Shown here: positions 10,235 to 19,536 of the stretch, one piece after another
How positions within the stretch are numbered: the first letter of the stretch is position 1
Layout: each line of letters opens with the position of its first letter
Source of the DNA: Citrobacter sp. wls619
Lineage (GTDB): Bacteria; Pseudomonadota; Gammaproteobacteria; Enterobacterales; Enterobacteriaceae
DNA length: 64,000 bases
Assembly (NCBI RefSeq): GCF_005281345.1
Contig: NZ_SZXJ01000101.1
Location: forward strand, 105,371-169,370
Direction: 5' to 3'
Translations under genes and position numbers: made by a program
The notes under the pieces: generated by a model
What the model saw: only the letters and a program-made list of their open reading frames with translations
The model's database searches: none
What the model was told of the DNA's origin: nothing

Positions 10235-10449
10235 TGCGCCTCCTGTACATCGACATAGTTCGCTGGCGTCAGCGTGGTCCAGTTCGCATCCAGCCATTGC
10301 TGGCAGACTTCCTGCGACTGCGGTTCGCACGCAACCGTCCAGCCAGCAGGAAGTGAACACTGCTGAGGCCAGAGGCTGAATTGACGTTGTGGGTTTTGCA
10401 GAATGTAAAACTGTCCCTGCGGGTTATCGAAGGGGTTACTGAATTCCAT
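10231..10449 (-). CDS. ybdZ: MbtH-like protein YbdZ
   Basis: YbdZ is the small MbtH-family partner that binds and supports the EntF adenylation domain. ATG 10449 has AGGAG six bases upstream and yields 72 residues (MEFSNPFDNPQGQFYIL), the usual length; a TTG two codons earlier is less likely. Family-typical residues are visible: NPFD near the N terminus, SLWP, PAGW, and the C-terminal CQQWLDANWTTLTP. The stop overlaps the entF start, consistent with coupled production of the two partners. Confidence 0.95.
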   Translation of the reverse strand: MEFSNPFDNPQGQFYILQNPQRQFSLWPQQCSLPAGWTVACEPQSQEVCQQWLDANWTTLTPANYVDVQEAQ

Positions 10450-10479
10450 ACTCAACTCCTGTCGTGGAACATCGTCCGG

Positions 10480-11697
10480 TTAAAGCGTGTCGGTGAGCGG
10501 TTGCCAGAGCGTCATCAGCCCTTGCATTAAGCCGCCGCGCCAGCAAAGCGCATCATGTCCACCCTCAACCTGACGCCAGAAAATAGACTGTGGTGCAGAG
10601 GGAAATTGGGCGAATAGCGCCTGATTAGCACGAAAAATAATCGGCTCGCGGGTCCCGGCTTCCAGCACAATACGTAGACCCTGAACGCTTAGCGTTCCGG
10701 CCTTCAGTTGTTCAATAATCACACCATCCTGATGGCCACCGCGATGCGGCCACCAATAAGATCCGGACTGACTGAGTACGCAGCCAAACCGATCCGGCCA
10801 GTTCAGTCCGGCATACAGCGAAGCCAAACCGCCAAAACTTTGCCCGGCAACCACCGTACGCTGCGGGTCGTCGCTGAATGGCGTGGTGGTCTTCACCTGC
10901 GGCAATAATTCTTGCTGAATTGCCAGCCAAAAATCAGCGTTACACGGCAATTCATGGCTGCGATGCGGCGTGTCAATGGCATCAATCAGGAGATATACCG
11001 CGGGAGGAAGCTGGCCACGATGAGTGAGTGAGGTCAGTGCCGGCCAGACCGGCATACTGTGTGCCCAAAACTGTCCGTCCAGCAGAATAGCCAGGGGACG
11101 TTCTTCCGGGTTGGCTTCACCGGTGGTGAAAACCCATACCCGGCGCGTATTACCCAACCGGTCACTGTGCCATTGCAGGCATACGGCGGGCGAGTCGGGA
11201 TTTTCAGGGCGATCCCATCCCGGCTGTACGGGAGCATCTGGCATCTCCAGTGCGGACACCGCATGCCCCCGGCCCCCTTTCCAGCTTTGAGTATTGAGAG
11301 GATCCGCGATCGCCTGTGGCAGCAGTTGTCGCCAGCCCTCGCGTAGCACAGTGCGATCGGGCGTATCACCCGGTGCCAGTGAGGCAAAAATATCGTTTCG
11401 ATCGGAGGGGATAAAACAGTAACTGCCGCGCCAGTTAGCGCTCAGGGAAATGCTCCAGCACCAAACATTCGTACCATCAATGCGTCTCATCGACTGGGGT
11501 ACGGCATTTTGATGATGATCGGTAACGCCCGTGATGTAGACCCACACCCGGCGAATGGCTGACTCTTTTTCGCTTCCCTGTGGGTCACGCCACCAGAACG
11601 TTACGCGGTAATCGCCGTTGTCTTCTCGCTCCCATTCCGGGCCATTTTTTGACTGCCACCACGCCTCGCTTCCCATCATTAACGCCGTCACCGTCAT
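10480..11697 (-). CDS. fes: Enterobactin esterase Fes
   Basis: Fes cleaves ferric enterobactin in the cytoplasm so the iron can be released. The 405-residue ORF starts MTVTALMMGSEAWWQSKNGPEW. An N-terminal esterase domain is followed by an alpha/beta-hydrolase domain with the nucleophile motif GQSFGG (near residue 285) and a C-terminal GGHDALCWRGG segment holding the likely catalytic histidine. The start could also be the GTG two codons later. It heads the fes-ybdZ-entF transcript, divergent from fepA. Confidence 0.96.
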   Translation of the reverse strand: MTVTALMMGSEAWWQSKNGPEWEREDNGDYRVTFWWRDPQGSEKESAIRRVWVYITGVTDHHQNAVPQSMRRIDGTNVWCWSISLSANWRGSYCFIPSDRNDIFASLAPGDTPDRTVLREGWRQLLPQAIADPLNTQSWKGGRGHAVSALEMPDAPVQPGWDRPENPDSPAVCLQWHSDRLGNTRRVWVFTTGEANPEERPLAILLDGQFWAHSMPVWPALTSLTHRGQLPPAVYLLIDAIDTPHRSHELPCNADFWLAIQQELLPQVKTTTPFSDDPQRTVVAGQSFGGLASLYAGLNWPDRFGCVLSQSGSYWWPHRGGHQDGVIIEQLKAGTLSVQGLRIVLEAGTREPIIFRANQALFAQFPSAPQSIFWRQVEGGHDALCWRGGLMQGLMTLWQPLTDTL

Positions 11698-11744
11698 AAC
11701 CCCATGTTTATTGTGAAATTTTATATCTGAGCGTGAAATATATT

Positions 11745-11780
11745 GATAATATTATTGATAACTATTTGCATTTGCAATAG
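11745..11780. promoter_or_regulatory. Fur-binding region between fes and fepA
   Basis: The stretch begins GATAATATTATTGATAACT and continues TATTTGCATTTGCAATAG. It contains several overlapping Fur half-sites (GATAAT, TGATAA, GCAAT) and closely resembles the known E. coli fepA-fes operator. It lies about 50 bp upstream of fes and about 170 bp upstream of fepA. The remaining fepA leader, 11781-11948, shows no other gene. Confidence 0.82.
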
Positions 11781-11948
11781 CGTATTGACGCGCTGTGGGA
11801 AGCGCGCACAGTTTTTCACCACTTATAAACCGACCTGGCGCTGCGTACTTTTTCTGGAACGGAGGGTTTACGCAGATGCGGGCGACATCAGGCCTGGTGC
11901 CCAAAACGGCACACGGGTACTCGTGGCTAAAAGAAAGCAGGACATACA

Positions 11949-14240
11949 ATGAACAACAAGATTCATTCACTGGCCTTATTGGTCAATTTAGGGATTTACG
12001 GGGTAGCACTGCCCGCGATGGCAGAAGATAAAACCGATAGCGCCGCCGTCTCTCATGAAGACACCATCGTCGTCACCGCCGCTCAGCAGAACCTGCAGGC
12101 TCCAGGCGTTTCAACCATCACCGCAGATGAGATCCGTAAGAACCCTCCGGCTCGCGACGTCTCGGAAATCATCCGTACCATGCCAGGTGTGAACCTGACC
12201 GGTAACTCAACCAGCGGCCAGCGCGGTAACAACCGTCAGATTGATATTCGCGGTATGGGCCCAGAAAACACCCTGATTCTGATCGACGGCAAGCCGGTAA
12301 CCAGCCGCAACTCTGTACGCCAGGGGTGGCGTGGTGAGCGTGATACCCGCGGTGATACCGCCTGGGTACCACCAGAAATGATTGAACGCATTGAAGTCCT
12401 GCGCGGCCCAGCAGCGGCACGCTACGGCAACGGCGCGGCAGGTGGTGTGGTGAATATCATCACCAAAAAAGGCAGCAGTGAATGGCACGGTTCATGGGAT
12501 ACCTATTTCAACGCGCCGGAGCACAAAGACGAAGGTTCGACCAAACGCACCAACTTTAGCCTGAATGGCCCAATGGGCGGAGATTTCAGCTTCCGTCTGT
12601 ACGGTAACCTCGATAAAACGCAGGCCGATGCCTGGGATATCAACCAGGGCCATCAGTCAGAACGTACAGGTACGTATTCCAATACCTTACCGGCCGGTCG
12701 CGAAGGGGTGATCAACAAAGACATCAACGGTATTGTGCGTTGGGATTTCGCCCCACTTCAGTCACTGGAACTGGAAGCGGGTTATAGCCGCCAGGGCAAC
12801 CTGTACGCGGGTGACACGCAAAATACCAACACTAACCAGTTGGTGAAAGATAACTACGGTAAAGAAACTAACCGTCTGTACCGTCAGAACTACTCGCTGA
12901 CCTGGAACGGCGGCTGGGATAATGGTGTCACCACCAGCAACTGGGTGCAGTACGAACACACGCGTAACTCTCGCACGCCGGAAGGTCTGGCCGGGGGAAC
13001 CGAGGGGATCTTCGACCCGACTGCTGCACAAAAATATGTCGATGCCGACCTGAATGACGTCATGCTGCACAGTGAGATCAGCATTCCGTTGGATCTGCTG
13101 GTCAATCAAAACCTGACGCTGGGTACTGAATGGAACCAGCAGCGCATGAAAGACATGCTGTCTAACTCGCAGACCTTTATGGGCGGTAATATTCCAGGCT
13201 ACAGCAGCACCGATCGCAGCCCATATTCGAAAGCCGAGATCTTCTCTCTGTTTGCCGAAAACAACATGGAGCTGACCGACAGCACCATGCTGACGCCGGG
13301 TCTGCGTTTCGATCACCACAGCATTGTAGGCGACAACTGGAGCCCGTCGCTGAACCTGTCTCAGGGTTTGGGCGACGACTTTACGCTGAAAATGGGCATC
13401 GCGCGCGCCTATAAAGCACCAAGCCTGTACCAACTCAACCCAAATTACATTCTGTACAGTAAGGGCCAGGGCTGCTATGCCACCGGTTCTGCCAGCGGCA
13501 TTGGCTGCTACATGATGGGTAACGATGACCTGAAAGCTGAAACCAGCATCAACAAAGAGATTGGTCTGGAGTTCAAACGTGACGGCTGGCTGGCCGGCGT
13601 CACCTGGTTCCGCAACGATTACCGTAACAAGATTGAAGCGGGTACGGTACCGTTTGACAGAACCTCTATCAGCAAGAAAAACGCAACTACGGGCAAGACC
13701 ACAACAACCTATACCGATATTTATCAGTGGGAAAATATTCCTAAAGCGGTGGTAGAAGGCCTGGAAGGAACGTTGAACGTGCCGGTTAGCGAAACCGTTA
13801 CCTGGACCAACAACATTACCTACATGCTGCAAAGCAAGAATAAAGAGACTGGCGAACGTCTGTCGATTATTCCGGAGTACACACTGAACTCAACATTGAG
13901 CTGGCAGGCTCGTGAAGATCTGTCACTGCAATCCACCTTTACCTGGTACGGCAAACAACAGCCGAAGAAATACGATTATCAGGGTAAACCGGTGACCGGC
14001 AGCTCAGCACAAGAAGTGAGTCCGTACAGCATCGTCGGCCTGAGCGCGACCTGGGACGTGACCAAAAACGTCAGCCTGACCGGCGGCGTGGATAACGTCT
14101 TTGACAAACGTCTGTGGCGTGAAGGCAATGCCCAGACCACTGGCGATATCGTTACCGGTAATTATATGGCGGGCGCTGGCGCGTACACCTATAACGAACC
14201 GGGGCGTACGTGGTTCATGAGCGTGAATACACACTTCTGA
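11949..14240 (+). CDS. fepA: Ferric-enterobactin outer-membrane receptor FepA
   Basis: FepA is the TonB-dependent outer-membrane gate for ferric enterobactin. The 763-residue precursor has a signal peptide ending PAMA (about residue 25), then a TonB box DTIVVTA, a plug domain (RDVSEIIRTMPGVNLTG, DIRGMGPENTLILIDGKP) and a 22-strand barrel. It ends NEPGRTWFMSVNTHF with the terminal phenylalanine needed for barrel assembly. It is slightly longer than the E. coli protein because of insertions in surface loops, for example the YNPNYILYSKGQGCYATGS region and a Thr-rich loop near 13690. It is probably cotranscribed with entD. Confidence 0.98.
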   Translation: MNNKIHSLALLVNLGIYGVALPAMAEDKTDSAAVSHEDTIVVTAAQQNLQAPGVSTITADEIRKNPPARDVSEIIRTMPGVNLTGNSTSGQRGNNRQIDIRGMGPENTLILIDGKPVTSRNSVRQGWRGERDTRGDTAWVPPEMIERIEVLRGPAAARYGNGAAGGVVNIITKKGSSEWHGSWDTYFNAPEHKDEGSTKRTNFSLNGPMGGDFSFRLYGNLDKTQADAWDINQGHQSERTGTYSNTLPAGREGVINKDINGIVRWDFAPLQSLELEAGYSRQGNLYAGDTQNTNTNQLVKDNYGKETNRLYRQNYSLTWNGGWDNGVTTSNWVQYEHTRNSRTPEGLAGGTEGIFDPTAAQKYVDADLNDVMLHSEISIPLDLLVNQNLTLGTEWNQQRMKDMLSNSQTFMGGNIPGYSSTDRSPYSKAEIFSLFAENNMELTDSTMLTPGLRFDHHSIVGDNWSPSLNLSQGLGDDFTLKMGIARAYKAPSLYQLNPNYILYSKGQGCYATGSASGIGCYMMGNDDLKAETSINKEIGLEFKRDGWLAGVTWFRNDYRNKIEAGTVPFDRTSISKKNATTGKTTTTYTDIYQWENIPKAVVEGLEGTLNVPVSETVTWTNNITYMLQSKNKETGERLSIIPEYTLNSTLSWQAREDLSLQSTFTWYGKQQPKKYDYQGKPVTGSSAQEVSPYSIVGLSATWDVTKNVSLTGGVDNVFDKRLWREGNAQTTGDIVTGNYMAGAGAYTYNEPGRTWFMSVNTHF

Positions 14241-14250
14241 TAGCGTTGTT

Positions 14251-14275
14251 CCCTCTCCTCCCGGTGGGGAGAGGG
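14251..14275. terminator. Hairpin between fepA and entD
   Basis: CCCTCTCC pairs with GGAGAGGG (8-bp perfect stem, 9-base loop) just after the fepA stop. No T run follows, so it may be an attenuator or a 3' stabiliser rather than a full terminator. Its right arm contains the purine-rich stretch nearest the entD start. Confidence 0.65.
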
Positions 14276-14290
14276 AAACGATACAAAATC

Positions 14291-14968
14291 ATGCGTACAA
14301 CACACACATCATTCCCTTTCGCTGACCACACGCTGCATATTGTCGGGTTTGATCCCAACAGCTTTCACGAACACGATCTGCTCTGGCTCCCTCACCATGC
14401 CCAGCTAACCGCTGGCGCACGTAAACGTAAAGCAGAACATCTGGCAGGACGTATCGCCGCAATACATGCTTTGCGTGAATACGGTATCAAAACGGTGCCC
14501 GGCATCGGCGAGCAGCGACAACCGCTGTGGCCACATGGCCTCTTTGGCAGTATCAGCCATAGCGCAACAACGGCACTGGCTGTCGTCTCACACCACCCCG
14601 TCGGACTGGACATTGAGGCTATTTTTTCGCCGCAGGTCGCAGCCGAGCTTGCTGACAGCATAATAGACAACACTGAGCGACAGGTTTTGCTTCTCGCGTC
14701 ACTCCCCTTTCCACTCGCCTTAACTCTGGCATTCAGCGCCAAAGAGAGTCTGTATAAGGCATTTTCAGCGCACTTGACTCATCTTCCGGGCTTCTCCAGC
14801 GCCAACGTTATCGCTCTCACCACGACGCAGATCACCTTGCAAATCACCCCGTCATTTTCGCAAAGCCTCGCCGGGCTGAGCGTTAACGTTAGCTGGTTTC
14901 GGCGTGAAGAAAACATCATTACCCTATGCCCGGCCCCGCCATCATACTCACCAGCCTTTTCTGTCTGA
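14291..14968 (+). CDS. entD: Enterobactin synthase phosphopantetheinyl transferase EntD
   Basis: EntD loads 4'-phosphopantetheine onto the EntB and EntF carrier domains. ATG 14291 gives 225 residues (MRTTHTSFPFADHTLHIVGFDP), aligning with the E. coli start; an in-frame upstream codon at 14210 lies inside fepA and is not needed. Sfp-type motifs are present: GSISHS, the metal-binding GLDIE, and FSAKESLYKAF. The C-terminal third diverges from E. coli and is about 15 residues longer. It converges on the acetyltransferase gene at 14987. Confidence 0.94.
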   Translation: MRTTHTSFPFADHTLHIVGFDPNSFHEHDLLWLPHHAQLTAGARKRKAEHLAGRIAAIHALREYGIKTVPGIGEQRQPLWPHGLFGSISHSATTALAVVSHHPVGLDIEAIFSPQVAAELADSIIDNTERQVLLLASLPFPLALTLAFSAKESLYKAFSAHLTHLPGFSSANVIALTTTQITLQITPSFSQSLAGLSVNVSWFRREENIITLCPAPPSYSPAFSV

Positions 14969-14986
14969 GTGGTCAGGGAAAACGCA

Positions 14987-15691
14987 CTATGCCGGTTGAA
15001 ACGCCGCCAGCGATCGGCGTTGTCGCCCGTTTTCATCAAAGTTGTCGACAGCCAGCCAACGCTGCAAAACAGCGTCACGCTGTGGCCACTCATCGTCAAT
15101 CATTGATAGCCAATCGCTGTCGCGGTTGCGCCCCTTACGCACCATTTTCTGGCGAAAGCGCCCTTCATGGATAAACCCTAAACGCTCCGCTGCACGGCGG
15201 GATGCGACGTTCAGAGAATCGCATTTCCACTCCACGCGGCGATAGCCCAGCGCAAACGCCTGCCGTAGCAACAGCCAGACGGTTTCTGTACCCAGTACCG
15301 TATTCTTCATTCGTGGCGACCAGGTCACATGGCCTATCTCGACCGAGCCATTTACAAGGTCGATCGCCATAAATGAGACTAACCCCACGGCGCGCCCGGA
15401 TTGTAAATCAATCACCGCATAGGGAACCAAAGAGGCATCCGTTGATTTGCCCGTGACCCAGCGCACGGCCTCCTCTACGCTCGCAGGACGCGTGCTGGCA
15501 AGCCAGGTCCAGTCACGTTCGTCAGGTGCATGCGCGTAGGCGTCAAACAGATCGGCGGCATGGCGGTCAGCGTCCAGGGGCTCCAGACGGCAATATTGAC
15601 CAATAAGCACACCCCGTGGCAGCGCGGTTGCGCCATTCCAGTCCGGCAGGGCATCACCCACCGTCTGCCCATACAGATTTATCTCTGGCAC
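14987..15691 (-). CDS. GNAT-family N-acetyltransferase (RimJ/RimL type)
   Basis: This 234-residue protein has the RimJ/RimL-like acetyltransferase layout: an N-terminal strand RLEPLDADRHAADLF, YAVIDLQSGRAVGLVSFMAID, the acceptor-side GSVEIGHVTWSP, and LGTETVWLLLRQAFALGYRRVEWKCDSLNVASRRAAERLGF for acetyl-CoA binding. A GTG start at 15691 follows AGGGGGTGA. The substrate (protein N terminus, polyamine or drug) cannot be read from sequence. It occupies the entD-ybdK junction, where E. coli K-12 carries an insertion sequence, and is divergent from ybdK. Confidence 0.85.
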   Translation of the reverse strand: MPEINLYGQTVGDALPDWNGATALPRGVLIGQYCRLEPLDADRHAADLFDAYAHAPDERDWTWLASTRPASVEEAVRWVTGKSTDASLVPYAVIDLQSGRAVGLVSFMAIDLVNGSVEIGHVTWSPRMKNTVLGTETVWLLLRQAFALGYRRVEWKCDSLNVASRRAAERLGFIHEGRFRQKMVRKGRNRDSDWLSMIDDEWPQRDAVLQRWLAVDNFDENGRQRRSLAAFQPA

Positions 15692-15835
15692 TGTTCACCC
15701 CCTGTTATGCAAGCAAAAACCACGTTATAGCACCCGCCATTTCACCTTCAAAGCGCTGGTCAGGGATTTTTCACGCAGAACAGAAAATCGCCGCTCCTTC
15801 TATACTGATTAGAAATCAACGCTCAGGAGAACACG

Positions 15836-16954
15836 ATGTCACTACCCGATTTTCATGTCTCTGACCCCTTTACGTTAGGCATTGAACTGGAAATGCAGGT
15901 AATCAATCCTCCGGGCTACGATCTGAGCCAGGACGCGTCCAGGTTGATTGACGCCGTGAAGTCAGAACTCACTGTCGGCGAGGTGAAGCACGATATCACC
16001 GAAAGTATGCTGGAAATGGCGACCGGGGTGTGTCGCGATGTTGACCAGGCGGCCGCGCAGTTTTCCACCATGCAGCACCTTGTTTTGCACGCAGCCCAAA
16101 CGCTCCACCTCGAAATCTGCGGCGGTGGTACGCACCCGTTTCAAACATGGCAGCGTCAGGAAGTGTGTGATGACGAACGCTATCGGCGGAATCTGGAGAA
16201 CTTCGGCTACCTTATTCAGCAGGCGACGGTTTTCGGTCAGCATGTCCATATCGGCTGCGCCAACGGTGACGATGCGATTTACCTGCTGCACGGCCTGTCG
16301 CGATTTGTCCCCCACTTTATTGCGCTCTCTGCGGCCTCGCCCTATATGCAGGCTGCCGATACACGTTTTGCCTGTGCACGGCTGAACATTTTCTCCGGAT
16401 TTCCCGATAATGGCCCGATGCCATGGGTGAGCAACTGGCAGGAATTTACCGGGCTCTTTCGCCGACTGGCGTATACCAGCATGATTGACAGCATTAAAGA
16501 TTTGCACTGGGATATTCGCCCCAGTCCGCATTTTGGCACGGTAGAGGTGCGGGTGATGGACACCCCGCTGACCCTTGAGCACGCACTCAACATGGCCGGG
16601 CTTATTCAGGCTACCGCCCACTGGTTACTCACCGAACGGCCATTCAGGCATCAGGAAAATGATTATCTGTTGTACAAGTTCAACCGTTTTCAGGCCTGTC
16701 GTTTTGGTATGGAAGGAATACTCACCGACGTGAATACCGGGGATCACCATCGCCTGGCGGATGACACGCTACGCTTGCTGGACACTGTCGCTGCATCGGC
16801 GGAAAAAGTGGGGGCTGTCAGTGCCATAAACACCTTACATCAGCAGGTGAAAAAGGGTCACAATGAGGTCCGGCACATGCGTGATTTTGTGGCAAACGGT
16901 GGCTCGCTGAGTGGACTGGTGAAAAAACATTGTGAGATCTGGGCGGGGCATTAA
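15836..16954 (+). CDS. ybdK: Carboxylate-amine ligase YbdK (GCS2 family)
   Basis: YbdK has weak glutamate-cysteine ligase activity in vitro; its physiological role is not settled. The 372-residue length equals the E. coli protein. The family core [42 protein letters not shown] and [12 protein letters not shown] is intact, including the metal-binding glutamates and histidines of the GCS2 fold. ATG 15836 follows AGGAG. The divergent neighbour is the acetyltransferase; ybdJ follows 66 bp downstream. Confidence 0.96.
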   Translation: MSLPDFHVSDPFTLGIELEMQVINPPGYDLSQDASRLIDAVKSELTVGEVKHDITESMLEMATGVCRDVDQAAAQFSTMQHLVLHAAQTLHLEICGGGTHPFQTWQRQEVCDDERYRRNLENFGYLIQQATVFGQHVHIGCANGDDAIYLLHGLSRFVPHFIALSAASPYMQAADTRFACARLNIFSGFPDNGPMPWVSNWQEFTGLFRRLAYTSMIDSIKDLHWDIRPSPHFGTVEVRVMDTPLTLEHALNMAGLIQATAHWLLTERPFRHQENDYLLYKFNRFQACRFGMEGILTDVNTGDHHRLADDTLRLLDTVAASAEKVGAVSAINTLHQQVKKGHNEVRHMRDFVANGGSLSGLVKKHCEIWAGH

Positions 16955-17020
16955 GCGCGACGTTTGCGTTAACCAACGATATCCCCGACAATGGCTTTTT
17001 AACTCAAGTTTAACAATGCC

Positions 17021-17269
17021 ATGAAACACCCGCTTGAATCACTAATGACCGCCGCCGGGATACTGCTGCTGGCTCTGCTTTCCTGCCTGTTGCTGCCCGC
17101 CCCTTCGCTTGGCCTGGTGTTGGCGCAAAAGTTAGTCACAACCTTTCATTTAATGGATCTTAACCAGTTTTATACTTTGTTGTTTTGTCTGTGGTTCTTG
17201 CTTCTCGGGGTGATCGAGTATTTTGTACTGCGCTTCATCTGGCGGCGTTGGTTCTCGCTGGCAGAATAG
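17021..17269 (+). CDS. ybdJ: Small inner-membrane protein YbdJ (DUF1158)
   Basis: This 82-residue protein matches E. coli YbdJ along its whole length. Two hydrophobic helices are visible (about residues 10-36 and 50-70), followed by a basic tail FIWRRWFSL, suggesting a cytoplasmic C terminus. Function is unknown in the family. It follows ybdK closely and converges on ramA with a 22-bp gap. Confidence 0.9.
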   Translation: MKHPLESLMTAAGILLLALLSCLLLPAPSLGLVLAQKLVTTFHLMDLNQFYTLLFCLWFLLLGVIEYFVLRFIWRRWFSLAE

Positions 17270-17291
17270 ACCCGCGAGAACCCGTATACCG

Positions 17292-17633
17292 TTAATGTGT
17301 GCGGCTGTGATTTTCTTTACGATATGCCCCAGGCGGCTGGCTAAACGTACGGGTAAAAATACGCGTGAAAGTCTGCTGCGAATCGAAGCCATACTTCAGG
17401 CAGATATCGTAAACTTTTTGGTCGGTATCGCGCAGATCGCGGGCCGCTAATAATAGCTTACGTTCACGGATATACCGCCCGAGGCTCTCGCCTTTGTACT
17501 GCAGAAAAAGGCGTTGCAGATGCCATTTTGAATACCCCGCATGGCGCGCAATATCATCAATGCGCAAAGGTTGATTCAAATTATCATCAATCCATTCAAC
17601 AATCGTATCAATTACCTGAGCAGAAATCGTCAT
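17292..17633 (-). CDS. ramA: AraC/XylS-family multidrug-resistance activator RamA
   Basis: RamA is a MarA/SoxS/Rob-type activator that raises acrAB-tolC expression and lowers porin levels. The 113-residue product (MTISAQVIDTIVEWIDDNL) consists only of the two helix-turn-helix units, with DDIARHAGYSKWHLQRLF and the conserved KYGFDSQQTFTRIFTR recognition region. I chose the second of two adjacent ATGs (17633) to match the known length; 17636 is equally possible. It lies 17 bp downstream of romA and is probably read from the RamR-controlled promoter at 18.8 kb, as in Klebsiella. Confidence 0.95.
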   Translation of the reverse strand: MTISAQVIDTIVEWIDDNLNQPLRIDDIARHAGYSKWHLQRLFLQYKGESLGRYIRERKLLLAARDLRDTDQKVYDICLKYGFDSQQTFTRIFTRTFSQPPGAYRKENHSRTH

Positions 17634-17650
17634 CATGCTCTCCCCTCTGT

Positions 17651-18763
17651 TCATTGCGTTGCCTGCTGCCACCAGGCCGTAAACTGTTGGTCCGGTTCGG
17701 ACAGTGCTACCGGCTCACCCAGCCTCGGCGTCAGCAATCGGTAATGTTGGCGGCGACTGGCAAGTGCCAGTCTTTTGTAGGGATCATCCCAGGTGTGTTT
17801 TGCCAGAACGAAACGACCCGCATGTCCGGGTAATACCGCTTTCGCGTGGAGATCGGCTGCGGCCTGGGCGGTCTCTTCCGGCATCATATGAATGAACTTC
17901 CAGTCCTGGTCATACTGGCCATTTTCCATGATTGCCAAATCGACCTTGCCAAACTGCTCGCCAATCGCTTTAAAATGCGGCCCGTAGCCGGAGTCGCCGC
18001 TGTAGTAAACGTTCTGTTCCGGCGTTTCAAACATGAAACTGGCCCACAGCGTTTGGTTACGTTTAATCCCCCGGCCAGAAAAATGGCGGGCAGGCAAGAC
18101 ATGGACGATCAGTGAATCCGTCACTTTGACGGATTGATTCCAGTCGCGTTCCTCAATGATCTCGCTGTTCATTCCCCAGTAACGCAGGTGCGATCCCACG
18201 CCAAGTGGCGTAATTACGCGCTTAATCTTCGGCATCAGGGCCTTGATGGTGGCGAGATCCAGATGGTCGTAGTGATCATGCGAGATAATAAGAAGATCGA
18301 TCTCCGGCATCGTCTGCGCGGTCCACGGATACTCGCCGGCAAAGGCTTTATTCAGGAATGAAAACGGTGCGGCATAATTGCTCAACACCGGATCAATAAG
18401 AATACGCTGGCCCGCCAACTGCAAATACCACGAGGAATGCCCCAGCCAGACAAGGGTATCCTGCTGTGGCGATAAACTGGCGAGATCGGTCGCAACCAGG
18501 GGTAACGGCTGCGCGGGTCGTGCATTTTCACGCTTTGCGACCAAAAACTCCCACCAGGCCGCCAGCATACCTTTGTTGCCGGTATAGCCCGGGGTCGGCA
18601 CCTGATTATGAAACTGTCCATCACGATAGTGTGGCGACTGTTCAACCTGACTCAGTTGTGCTCCTTGCGGTGCCTGACCAAATCCGGCATTGAGTACAAA
18701 CGGTAAACTTGCTGCTGCGGCAATGAGCATAATAACAACCACACAAACTGTGAGACGCTTCAT
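17651..18763 (-). CDS. romA: Metallo-beta-lactamase-fold protein RomA
   Basis: RomA was named for an effect on outer-membrane proteins when overexpressed; its enzymatic substrate is not settled. The 370-residue protein begins with one hydrophobic N-terminal segment (residues 5-27). It has the lactamase-fold metal site in LLIISHDHYDHLD, with further ligands in LPARHFSGRG and YYSGDSGYGPHF and a late LPGHAGRF. It resembles the YtnP/UlaG and NAPE-PLD-like group. It is the first gene of romA-ramA, the Klebsiella/Enterobacter arrangement. Confidence 0.93.
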   Translation of the reverse strand: MKRLTVCVVVIMLIAAAASLPFVLNAGFGQAPQGAQLSQVEQSPHYRDGQFHNQVPTPGYTGNKGMLAAWWEFLVAKRENARPAQPLPLVATDLASLSPQQDTLVWLGHSSWYLQLAGQRILIDPVLSNYAAPFSFLNKAFAGEYPWTAQTMPEIDLLIISHDHYDHLDLATIKALMPKIKRVITPLGVGSHLRYWGMNSEIIEERDWNQSVKVTDSLIVHVLPARHFSGRGIKRNQTLWASFMFETPEQNVYYSGDSGYGPHFKAIGEQFGKVDLAIMENGQYDQDWKFIHMMPEETAQAAADLHAKAVLPGHAGRFVLAKHTWDDPYKRLALASRRQHYRLLTPRLGEPVALSEPDQQFTAWWQQATQ

Positions 18764-18818
18764 ATCCTGACCTTAAACGCGCTCCCTTTCCGCTGGGTTG
18801 CGCGACTGACTCTTGATT

Positions 18819-18838
18819 ATGAGTGAGTAAGCACTCAT
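18819..18838. promoter_or_regulatory. RamR operator (ATGAGTG-N6-CACTCAT)
   Basis: ATGAGTG, six bases, then CACTCAT is a perfect inverted repeat identical to the known RamR target. It lies 56 bp upstream of romA and 117 bp upstream of ramR, so it can govern the romA-ramA promoter and possibly ramR itself. Confidence 0.92.
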
Positions 18839-18954
18839 TATAGAAATCGAAAGTTTGTCGTCAAGATGATTTTCAATCTTTGACATTCGCCGTTGCGGTG
18901 CTGCAAAGGCCGTGATTCAATCCTATTTTTTTACAGACTTAGGGGTAAAGTGTA

Positions 18955-19536
18955 GTGGCTCGTCCGAAGAGTGAAGACAAAAAACAGGCATTACTGGAAG
19001 CTGCAACCACAGCATTTGCACAATCTGGCATTGCGGCCTCTACCGCCGTTATTGCCCGAAATGCAGGTGTCGCAGAGGGAACATTGTTTCGCTATTTCGC
19101 AACAAAAGATGATCTGATCAACGAGCTTTACCTCCATTTAAAGCAAGACCTCTGCCAGTCAATGATGGCAAATCTGGATCGCTCAGTGACCGATGCCAAA
19201 ACCATGACTCACTACATCTGGAACAGCTACATCAGTTGGGGTCTGGACCATACTTGTGGACATCGCACTATCCGCCAACTGGCCGTCAGCGAGAAAATTA
19301 GCAAAGAAACCGAACAGCAGGCTGACGATATGTTTCCGGAACTGCGCGATTTATGTCATCGTTCCGTTCGCCCTGAATTTATGTCTGATGAATATCGTGC
19401 CTTCGGTGATGGGCTTTTTCTTTCACTGGCAGAAACAACCATGGAATTTGCCGCCCGCGATCCTGCCCGCGCGAATGAATATATTTCGATGGGGTTTGAG
19501 GCCATGTGGCGCGCACTGACCCGCGAGGAAAAATAA
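18955..19536 (+). CDS. ramR: TetR-family repressor RamR
   Basis: RamR represses ramA and releases it on binding bile acids or drugs. The 193-residue product starts at GTG 18955 (AGGGG nine bases upstream) with [20 protein letters not shown]. The helix-turn-helix is [25 protein letters not shown] (about residues 27-51). The ligand-binding domain keeps the family ending [18 protein letters not shown]. No truncation or frameshift is seen, so ramA should be repressible in this strain. Its stop overlaps the ybdF start by one base. Confidence 0.96.
   Translation: MARPKSEDKKQALLEAATTAFAQSGIAASTAVIARNAGVAEGTLFRYFATKDDLINELYLHLKQDLCQSMMANLDRSVTDAKTMTHYIWNSYISWGLDHTCGHRTIRQLAVSEKISKETEQQADDMFPELRDLCHRSVRPEFMSDEYRAFGDGLFLSLAETTMEFAARDPARANEYISMGFEAMWRALTREEK

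Noticed and set aside
12762..13832. 356-residue open frame antisense to fepA
   Set aside because: It lies wholly inside fepA on the other strand, has no ribosome site and shows codon-shadow composition.
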